Assembly: GCA_038363005.1 (NCBI GenBank) | Contig: JBBQBI010000009.1 | Location: forward strand, 1 to 64,000 | DNA: 64,000 nucleotides | Reading direction: 5' to 3' | DNA from: JAKOWB01 sp038363005 | Lineage (GTDB): Bacteria > Pseudomonadota > Alphaproteobacteria > Kiloniellales > JACOMY01 | Shown: piece after piece, positions 57,850 to 64,000 of the stretch | How positions within the stretch are numbered: the stretch's first letter is position 1 | Layout: the number at the start of each line of letters is the position of its first letter | Translations under genes and position numbers: made by a program | The notes under the pieces: model-generated | Told to the model about the DNA's origin: nothing | The model's input: the letters and a program-made list of their open reading frames with translations, nothing else | Database searches by the model: none

Positions 57850-58827
57850 CTAGTGCGGCTTCCAGTTGGACATCAGGTTGTCCATCAGGATCAGCGCGCC
57901 GGGGCCCAGCAGCACGACGAACAGCGCCGGCAGCACGAAGACGATCAGCGGCACGGTCATGATCGCCGGCAGCCGCGCAGCCTTCTCCTCGGCCCGCATC
58001 ATGCGTTCGCCGCGTTGCTCGGCGGCTAGCACACGCAGCGCCTGGGCCAGCGGCGTGCCATAGCGCTCGCTCTGGATCATGGTGCTGATCAGGGCGCGGA
58101 TCGCCGGCATGTCGATGCGATCGGCCAGGTTCTCCAGCGCGCGGCGCCGTTCGGACAGGAAGCGCAGCTCCAGACCGCTGTACTCGATCTCCTCGGCCAG
58201 CACCTCGGAGGTACGGCGGATCTCGCGTGCGACGCGCTGCAGCGAGGCATCGATGCTGAGGCCGGCCTCGGCGCAGATCACCATCAGGTCCATGGCGTCC
58301 GGCAGGGCGCGCCGGATGTCGGTCTTGCGCCGCATTTCGCGGTTGCGCAGGAAAATGTCAGGCGACTGGCTGCCCAGCAGGCCCAGGCCGATCATCGCCG
58401 CCACCTTCAGCATGGTGGAGAGCGCCACCGGCTGCAGCACGAAGAGATAAACCGCGCCGATGCCGCAGGCCAGCAGCGGCAGCAGCACCTTGGCGAAGGC
58501 ATAAACCAGGAAGGCGTCACGGTTGCGATAGCCGGCCCGCACCAGGCGCTGGCGCACCGAGGCCACCTGCTTGTCGCGCACCACGTTCATCCGCGCCGTG
58601 CTGGCCTTGATGACGCGCAGTGCATCCTGGCGCCAGCGCTCGGATCCCTTGACCTCGGCCTGGCGGCTGACTAGGCGGCCGCCGCGCTCCTGCCCGGTCG
58701 CCGCCCGCAGCCGGGCCCGGCGATCGGCCAACTGCACCAGGATGCCGCCCAGCGCCAGGCAGAACAGCAGGGCGGCCAGCGCGGCGCCCAGGGCCAACAG
58801 CATCGGCGTGTTCAATAGGGTGTCCAT
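57850..58827 (-). CDS. tadC: Tad platform protein TadC
   Basis: 325 aa from ATG 58827 with GAGG upstream. GspF/T2SF-domain membrane protein: first helix about 10-30, central cytosolic domain with ALPDAMDLMVICAEAGLSID and RFLSERRRALENLADRIDMPAIRALIS, then LGTPLAQALRVLAAEQR-like and C-terminal helices (MTVPLIVFVLPALFVVLLGP). TadC pairs with TadB to form the inner-membrane platform on which the TadA ATPase acts. The tadB stop is 10 nt upstream. Confidence 0.92.
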   Translation of the reverse strand: MDTLLNTPMLLALGAALAALLFCLALGGILVQLADRRARLRAATGQERGGRLVSRQAEVKGSERWRQDALRVIKASTARMNVVRDKQVASVRQRLVRAGYRNRDAFLVYAFAKVLLPLLACGIGAVYLFVLQPVALSTMLKVAAMIGLGLLGSQSPDIFLRNREMRRKTDIRRALPDAMDLMVICAEAGLSIDASLQRVAREIRRTSEVLAEEIEYSGLELRFLSERRRALENLADRIDMPAIRALISTMIQSERYGTPLAQALRVLAAEQRGERMMRAEEKAARLPAIMTVPLIVFVLPALFVVLLGPGALILMDNLMSNWKPH

Positions 58828-58837
58828 GGCCGCCTCG

Positions 58838-59842
58838 TCAGATCTCAAACCGGATCATGCGCGCCATCACCACGGCGCCCATGGAAATGCTGGTCAGGCC
58901 GGCACCCAGCATCATGTGGCCGCGCGGATCGGTGAACAGGCTGTCGAGATAGCCGGGATTGACGATCAGGATCAGCAGCGCCATGGCGAAGGGCAGCCCG
59001 CCTAGGATATAGGCGCTGGCCCTGGCTTCGGACGAGAGGGCGCGGACCTTGAGCTTCATCTGCTCGCGCTGCCGCAGGATGCGCGACAGATTGGTCAGTG
59101 CCTCGGTCAGATTGCCGCCGGTCTCGCGCTGCACCGAGATCGAGATGACCATGAAGTTGAATTCCGCGCGGTTGATGCGGTGGCCGATTTCCCACAGCGC
59201 CTGCTCCAGCGTGGCGCCGAAGTGCACCTTGTCGCGGATGGTGCGGAATTCCTCGCCCAGCGGTCCGTGGAACTCGTCCTCCACCACCCGCACCCCTTCG
59301 AGGATGGGCAAGCCGGCGCGCACACTGCGGATGATGATGTCGATGGCATCGGGCAGCTGCTTGAGGAAACGCTCGGTGCGGCGACGGCCGAGCCGCCCGA
59401 CGAAGAGATGCATGATCGCGAAGCCAAGAACGACGCCGGCGAAGGCAGCCGGCAGGAACCGCAGCCCGGCCACCAGCTGCAACAGGAAACACAGCGTGAT
59501 GCTGAGGATCAGCACGATTCCCAGGTACCAGCCGCTATCCATCTTCAGGCCGGCGCGCTCCAACCGCAGTTTCAGACGTGCCCGATTGGGTAGCAGTGCG
59601 CCCAGCCGCTGTTCGAGGCGCTGCATTGGACCACGCGGCTTGCCGCTGCGAAATGCCGTGGTGCCCTCCAGGCTGGCGACAGGCGTGCGCTTGCTGGCGT
59701 CGTCGATGACCCGCTCATAACGCAGCTGGCGCCGCCGAACCGTGGAGTGCCACCACAGCAGGTAGGCCCCGCCGAAGGCCAGCATCGACAGGAAGCTGCC
59801 CAGCAGCACGGTCAGCAGGGCGCCGATCAGGCCGTCTTGCAT
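58838..59842 (-). CDS. tadB: Tad platform protein TadB
   Basis: 334 aa from ATG 59842, overlapping the tadA stop by 16 nt; the longer open frame is a shadow of tadA. N-terminal helix about 5-28, cytosolic linker, further helices about 105-150, then the T2SF domain FLKQLPDAIDIIIRSVRAGL, GPLGEEFRTIRDKVHFG, VQRETGGNLTEALTNLSRIL, and the C-terminal helix pair. Partner of TadC in the pilus platform. Confidence 0.92.
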   Translation of the reverse strand: MQDGLIGALLTVLLGSFLSMLAFGGAYLLWWHSTVRRRQLRYERVIDDASKRTPVASLEGTTAFRSGKPRGPMQRLEQRLGALLPNRARLKLRLERAGLKMDSGWYLGIVLILSITLCFLLQLVAGLRFLPAAFAGVVLGFAIMHLFVGRLGRRRTERFLKQLPDAIDIIIRSVRAGLPILEGVRVVEDEFHGPLGEEFRTIRDKVHFGATLEQALWEIGHRINRAEFNFMVISISVQRETGGNLTEALTNLSRILRQREQMKLKVRALSSEARASAYILGGLPFAMALLILIVNPGYLDSLFTDPRGHMMLGAGLTSISMGAVVMARMIRFEI

Positions 59843-61452
59843 TCCATCGCCTCCAGCAGGGAGTCGCCCAGGCCGTAGTATTCGGCCCGGGTCACGAAGG
59901 CCGGCCGGTAGCCGGTACAGAGGTGGCGTCCCAGCAAGGATCCGTCGGGTCGCTCGCCCTGGTACTGATAGACGAAGAGATCCTGCAGCGTGATGATCTC
60001 GCCCTCCATGCCGATCACCTCGCTGACTTGGCTGACGCGGCGCACGCCGTCGCGCATGCGGCTGATCTGCACGATGAGGTGCACGGCGCTGGCGATCTGC
60101 ATGCGGACCGCCGCGCTGGGCAGCCGCATCGACGACATGGCCACCATGTTTTCCAACCGGGTCAGCGCCTCGCGCGCGGTGTTCGCGTGCAACGTGCACA
60201 TCGAACCGTCGTGGCCGGTGTTCATCGCCTGCAGCATGTCGATGGCCTCGGCGCCGCGCACCTCGCCGCAGATGATGCGATCGGGGCGCATGCGCAGCGC
60301 GTTCTTCACCAGGTCACGGATCGAGACCTCGCCTTGCCCTTCGATCGACGCCGGGCGGGTTTCCAGTCGCACCACATGCGGCTGCTGCAGCTGCAGTTCG
60401 GCCGCATCCTCGATGGTGACGATGCGCTCGCCATGATCGATCAGGCGCGACATGGCGTTCAGCAGCGTGGTCTTGCCCGACCCGGTGCCGCCGGAAATCA
60501 GGATGTTGAGCCGGCAGCGCGAGGCGATCTTCAGGACCGTTGACAGCCCTTCGGTGATGTTGCCCTGGTGCACCATGGCGTCGAGCGTGAGCTGCCGCTT
60601 GGCGAACTTGCGGATCGAGATCGAGGGGCCGTCGATGGCCAGCGGTGGAATGATGATGTTGACGCGGCTGCCATCCGGCAGGCGGGCATCGACCAGCGGG
60701 CTGGATTCATCCACCCGGCGGCCGATACGGGTGACGATGCGGGTCGCCACGTGCATGACATGGGCGTTGTCGCGGAAGGTGACGTCGGTGTGTTCCAGCT
60801 TGCCGCGACGCTCGACATAGACGTGCTTCGGGCCGTTCACCATGATGTCGTTGATCGTCTCGTCGGCCAGCAGCGGCTCCAGCGGACCCAATCCCAGCAT
60901 GTCGTCGACGATCAACCGCACCACCTGCGCCTGCTCAGCGCCGTTCAGCTGCAGCCGCAGTTCGCTCTGGATCTCCCCCACCATGGTACTGACCTGGGCT
61001 TCCAGGTCGGCCGGCATCAGGCGCGCCGCCACGGCAACGTCCATGCGCTCCATCAGCAGCGGCGAGATGCGGGCACGGCAGGCCTCGCTGCGCTCCAGCT
61101 GGCGCGTGCGCAGTTCGTCGGCCTGCCGCGGCCCGCTGATCGCCAGGCCGTCGTTCGCCAGCACCTTGGCCGGCCGGGCCAGGGCGGCTTCCAGTTGCCC
61201 GGTCAGGCGTTCCACCAGCAGCCGCTGCTCGGCCAGCGGCAGGCGCAGGCCGCCCTGGGTCAGCACTTGGTCGAGCGCCTCGCTGGCCAGACGGGCGATG
61301 CGGCGGCGCGTCGCCGGTTCGCCGGGTTCCGCCGCCAGGCGCTCGCGCAGCAGCTTGGCCACGCCGACCGCGAGGGTCTCCTGCCATGCCGGCAGCGGTG
61401 GCGCGGCGGTGCTGGCAGGCTCTGTGGTCGGCAGGTCGAGGGGCGGGGTCAT
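59827..61452 (-). CDS. tadA: Tad pilus motor ATPase TadA/CpaF
   Basis: 541 aa. T2SS/T4SS secretion ATPase of the CpaF type: an N-terminal ~150-residue helical extension, the LGPLEPLLADETINDIMVNG entry motif, Walker A SGGTGSGKTT (320-329), Asp box IVTIEDAAEL, Walker B ALRMRPDRIICGEVRG and His box TGHDGSMCTLHAN. Powers both extension and retraction of Tad pili in known systems. It shares one base with the end of the tadZ gene (TGATG). Confidence 0.96.
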   Translation of the reverse strand: MTPPLDLPTTEPASTAAPPLPAWQETLAVGVAKLLRERLAAEPGEPATRRRIARLASEALDQVLTQGGLRLPLAEQRLLVERLTGQLEAALARPAKVLANDGLAISGPRQADELRTRQLERSEACRARISPLLMERMDVAVAARLMPADLEAQVSTMVGEIQSELRLQLNGAEQAQVVRLIVDDMLGLGPLEPLLADETINDIMVNGPKHVYVERRGKLEHTDVTFRDNAHVMHVATRIVTRIGRRVDESSPLVDARLPDGSRVNIIIPPLAIDGPSISIRKFAKRQLTLDAMVHQGNITEGLSTVLKIASRCRLNILISGGTGSGKTTLLNAMSRLIDHGERIVTIEDAAELQLQQPHVVRLETRPASIEGQGEVSIRDLVKNALRMRPDRIICGEVRGAEAIDMLQAMNTGHDGSMCTLHANTAREALTRLENMVAMSSMRLPSAAVRMQIASAVHLIVQISRMRDGVRRVSQVSEVIGMEGEIITLQDLFVYQYQGERPDGSLLGRHLCTGYRPAFVTRAEYYGLGDSLLEAMECKTA

Positions 61453-62675
61453 CAGCGCCGCCCGCTACGCCGCCAGCTACGCCGCTTCTGCGGCGCCTCG
61501 CGCACGCCGGCCATCTGCACTGTCAGGCGAGACAGCTCGCGCACGATGGCGTGGTTCGGCACCAGCTTGGCCAGCGGCTCGCCAGCCAGAGCGCAGCGCA
61601 GCAGCGGCTCGCGCGCATGCGGCAACTCGATATCTACCTTGGCTTCCAGGCCCTTCTCGATCTCCTTGCGGCTGACCTCCGGCTTCGGGTCGCGACGGTT
61701 CAACACCACCAGGGTCTTCACCGTGGGGTGGCGCAGGCGCAGGAACCGCAGCAGGCGGCAGGAATCGCGCAGCGCTGCCAGACTGGCGTCCATCACGACC
61801 ACCAGCGTGCTGAGCCCGCTAAGCAGGGCCTGATGCGGCACCAGGTGGTGGCGTGACAGGTCGAGGATGGCGATGTCGCAGCTCTTCAGCGCGCGCTCCA
61901 CGAAGGCGGCCGGCTGGCGCGCCTCGGCGGCGCGCTCGACGTCGAAGCCCTCTTCCGACGCCAGCAGGTGCAGCTGCGGACCCAGGTGCGCGGCGGCGTG
62001 CTCCAGGAACACGCCGTCCACCCGTTCCGGTGCCAGCAGCGCCTCGCCCAGCGCCGGCCCGGGGGCCACGTCCAGCATCAGCGCCTGCACCCCGAAGTGG
62101 ATGTCGAGATCGATCAGGAAGGTCTTGCGCCGCAGCCCCTTGGCCATGATCCAGGCACAGTTACCGGCGACCAGCGAGGCGCCGACACCGCCGCGTAGGC
62201 CAATCACCGCGACGCCACGCCCCTGCGGCTCGGCGGCCGCGCCATTGGGATTCTCCAGCCGGGCGAAGGCGCCATTCAGCATGCCCAGGTCGATCGGCTT
62301 GACCAGATAGTCTGCCGCGCCGGCCTCGCGCAGGCGACGATAGAAGGCAACGTCATTGCGCTCGCCCAGCGCCACCACATGGGCGCCGGCGCGCACGACC
62401 TCGGCAACGCCCTCGGCGACCTCTTCGGTCGCCTCGGCGGCGCCAAGATCCAGCAACAGCAGGCGCGGCGGCGGCGAGGCCGACAGCGTACGCAGCGCGC
62501 CCGCCAAGCCGCCACGCGCGACCTCGTCCGCCGGCCAGCCACGCTGCTTGGCGAACTCCAGCACCGCCGGGCGTGCGCCTTCGTCGTGCAGGAAGGCACC
62601 GAAGGGTTCGCGCGCCGCGTCCTCGACCGGTTGGGTCTTGGCCTTGCGCTGCAGCAGGTTGGCGCCGGCGGCCAT
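61452..62675 (-). CDS. cpaE: Tad localisation protein TadZ/CpaE, deviant Walker A
   Basis: 407 aa. An atypical receiver-like N-terminal domain (about 25-140: RLLLLDLGAAEATEEV, GAADYLVKPIDLGML) followed by a ParA/MinD-type ATPase. The deviant Walker A reads LRGGVGAS (160-167) instead of KGGVGKT/S, losing both signature lysines; later motifs FLIDLDIHFGVQALML, IAILDLS and LVVLNRRDP are recognisable. Altered Walker A boxes are known in this family, whose role is positioning the Tad machine at the pole. It precedes tadA directly. Confidence 0.9.
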   Translation of the reverse strand: MAAGANLLQRKAKTQPVEDAAREPFGAFLHDEGARPAVLEFAKQRGWPADEVARGGLAGALRTLSASPPPRLLLLDLGAAEATEEVAEGVAEVVRAGAHVVALGERNDVAFYRRLREAGAADYLVKPIDLGMLNGAFARLENPNGAAAEPQGRGVAVIGLRGGVGASLVAGNCAWIMAKGLRRKTFLIDLDIHFGVQALMLDVAPGPALGEALLAPERVDGVFLEHAAAHLGPQLHLLASEEGFDVERAAEARQPAAFVERALKSCDIAILDLSRHHLVPHQALLSGLSTLVVVMDASLAALRDSCRLLRFLRLRHPTVKTLVVLNRRDPKPEVSRKEIEKGLEAKVDIELPHAREPLLRCALAGEPLAKLVPNHAIVRELSRLTVQMAGVREAPQKRRSWRRSGRR

Positions 62676-62677
62676 GC

Positions 62678-63373
62678 TCAGTTGCCTGTCGCGCCGCCGG
62701 GCGTGAAGGTCCCGGCCTGGCCGCCGCCGGCATCGCGATCCAGCGCGTGCTCGCGCACCTGGTAGCTGCGCAGTAGCAACGCGGCGCGCTCGCCGTCGCT
62801 CGGCCCCAGCGGCCGGCCAGCCACCAGGTCGTGCGGATCGGCCAGCATGAGGCCGAGGTTATAGGCGGTGGCGCAGCCAAAGCGGCTCATCGCCACCTCG
62901 TTGTCATAGGCGATGCGACCCACCGCCGAACTGCCGGCGCAGCCCGCCGGCTCGGTCAGCACCAGCTGGTGCACCACCAGCAGCGCCGAATCGCCCTGCC
63001 CGCTGGCGCCGGCACGCGCGGCGCTGGTCGGCACCAGGCCAAGCCCGCCCAGCAGGCCGCTGACGGCCTGGCGGCGCTGTTCGGTGAGCTGCGGCGTCAC
63101 CGCCGGCTCGACCGCCACCGCCACCTGTTCGCCAGGTGCCACGCCATTGTAGGCTAGGAATTCGATCAGGGCGTTGCGCGCGCCGGGTTGCAGCAAGGCG
63201 CTGCCCTGGGCGAAGACCAGGTCGTGGCTGAGCACCCGCTCGTTCACCACCGGCTGCGCCAAGTCGACGCGCCTGGCGTTCAGGCCGCCGGGCACACCGA
63301 CACCCTGCGGACCATTGCAGGCCGCGAGCAACAGCAGCGCGGCCGCACCGACTCCTCCCCGACTCCTCACCAC
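62678..63373 (-). CDS. cpaD: Tad pilus lipoprotein CpaD
   Basis: 231 aa, GTG start at 63373 (second GTG directly after). Lipobox LAAC puts the lipidated Cys at residue 19. The body matches the CpaD family: VNERVLSHDLVFAQGSALLQ, VAVAVEPAVTPQLTEQRRQA, FGCATAYNLGLMLADPHDLV with the conserved GCA-N-L-A/G segment, and a Gly/Pro-rich tail. CpaD is an outer-membrane-associated lipoprotein partner of the secretin. Lies 2 bp before the tadZ start. Confidence 0.88.
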   Translation of the reverse strand: MVRSRGGVGAAALLLLAACNGPQGVGVPGGLNARRVDLAQPVVNERVLSHDLVFAQGSALLQPGARNALIEFLAYNGVAPGEQVAVAVEPAVTPQLTEQRRQAVSGLLGGLGLVPTSAARAGASGQGDSALLVVHQLVLTEPAGCAGSSAVGRIAYDNEVAMSRFGCATAYNLGLMLADPHDLVAGRPLGPSDGERAALLLRSYQVREHALDRDAGGGQAGTFTPGGATGN

Positions 63374-63382
63374 GACGTCCCC

Positions 63383-64000
63383 CTATTCCAGGATGAATCC
63401 GGCGTTGCCGGCCAGCCGCGGCGTGCCATGCGCCAGGGTCGGCTGGTTCCCCGCCGCCGGACTCTGGAACTCACCCAGCAACACCCGCTCCAGCTCGTTC
63501 GGCGGCGCCAGGCCATCGGTCGGCAGCCGCATGTCGGCCAGCCGGGCGACCGGCTCCACGATGTAGGGCGTGACGATGATGACCAGCTCGGTCTCACCCT
63601 GGATGTAGGCGCTGGAGCGGAACAGCGCCCCCAGGATCGGGATGTCGCCCAGCCCCGGCAGCTTGTCGACGTCATGCGACGTGGTGCTCTTCAGCAACCC
63701 GGCGATGGCGAAGGATTGCCCGCTGCCCAGCTCGATGGTGGTGGAGGCACGGCGCGTGGTCAGCGCCGGCACGGTGACGCCGGCAACCTCGACGGCGCGG
63801 GTGAAGTCGATCTCGCTGACCTCGGGCGCCACCTTCAGGCTGATGCGGTTGTTGTCGACCAGGGTCGGCGTGAAGGTCAGGCTGACGCCGAACTGCTTGA
63901 ACTCGATGGTGACGTCGCCGTCGGTGCCGGCCACCGGCACCGGGAACTCGCCGCCGGCCAGGAAACTGGCGCTCTCGCCAGAGATGGCGGTCAGATTGGG
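63383..64000 (-). CDS. cpaC: Tad secretin CpaC/RcpA, C-terminal part only
   Basis: The frame is open to the right edge of the window, so the N-terminus and half of the secretin are missing. The visible 205 residues hold the secretin C-domain: FLAGGEFPVPV, FKQFGVSLTFTPTLVDNNRI, TTIELGSGQSFAIAGLL, KLPGLGDIPILGALFRS, ELVIIVTPYIVEPV, followed by a ~45-residue tail. This is the outer-membrane channel through which the Tad pilus passes. Its stop lies 9 bp before cpaD. Confidence 0.95.
   Translation of the reverse strand, partial: PNLTAISGESASFLAGGEFPVPVAGTDGDVTIEFKQFGVSLTFTPTLVDNNRISLKVAPEVSEIDFTRAVEVAGVTVPALTTRRASTTIELGSGQSFAIAGLLKSTTSHDVDKLPGLGDIPILGALFRSSAYIQGETELVIIVTPYIVEPVARLADMRLPTDGLAPPNELERVLLGEFQSPAAGNQPTLAHGTPRLAGNAGFILE

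Overview
The window is high-GC DNA with dense, mostly overlapping operons. Many start codons sit in ATGA or GTGA overlaps. The gene content (tad pilus locus with CpaC/CpaD/CpaE-type proteins, Liv-type and Pot-type ABC importers, dispersed GC-rich palindromes, and an inverted repeat of the GTCATGCCCGGGCTTGACCC type) points to an alphaproteobacterium, probably a Rhodospirillales-like heterotroph. This is inference from content; no rRNA or tRNA gene is present.

Region 1 (1-18.7 kb, + strand) is one long operon-like run of 12 genes: a 5'-truncated trypsin-like protease, SrfA-like membrane protein, SrfB-like actin/Hsp70-fold ATPase, SrfC-like dynamin-type GTPase, a Pro-rich single-pass protein with Sel1-like C-terminus, a secreted vWA protein, an ABC ATPase plus FtsX/MacB-type permease, a formylglycine-enzyme-fold protein lacking the catalytic cysteines, three lipoproteins (two paralogous), and two membrane-anchored vWA paralogues. 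The SrfA-like protein and both anchored vWA proteins share an apparently undescribed juxtamembrane three-cysteine module. I regard this as the candidate new system: an envelope-spanning NTPase machine whose members talk to periplasmic vWA domains.

Region 2 (18.7-27.2 kb) holds an alkaline-phosphatase-superfamily phosphodiesterase diverging from a family 2 glycosyltransferase, a hybrid sensor kinase, a small membrane protein and a MalT/AcoK-type LuxR regulator.

Region 3 (27.2-34.2 kb) is a catabolic operon: class II HDAC-like deacetylase, a complete Liv-type importer (SBP, two ATPases, two permeases) and an extradiol dioxygenase-type VOC protein.

Region 4 (34.2-54.1 kb) is further catabolism: a minus-strand thiolase-like/DUF35/ArgE-like/amine-oxidase operon, a divergent XRE-cupin regulator, an SDR and an aldehyde dehydrogenase. 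Next comes a 10-gene minus-strand operon (SDR, double hot-dog protein, CaiC-like CoA ligase, amidohydrolase, Pot-type importer, FAS1-like and MaoC dehydratases). It ends with GNAT and RraA-like genes, an ArsR regulator with a clear palindromic operator in front of a threonine-dehydratase-like gene, and a conserved orphan protein. The logic is uptake of organic amines/amides, deacylation or oxidation, CoA activation, and beta-oxidation-like chain shortening; the substrate is not identifiable from sequence.

Region 5 (54.3-64 kb) is a CBS-domain gene followed by a tad (Flp pilus) locus: TadD, TadG, two TadE-like pseudopilins, TadC, TadB, TadA/CpaF, TadZ/CpaE, CpaD and a truncated CpaC/RcpA secretin. 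The prepilin, peptidase and CpaB genes are not in the window and probably lie beyond its right edge. There is no stretch of more than about 300 bp without a gene.
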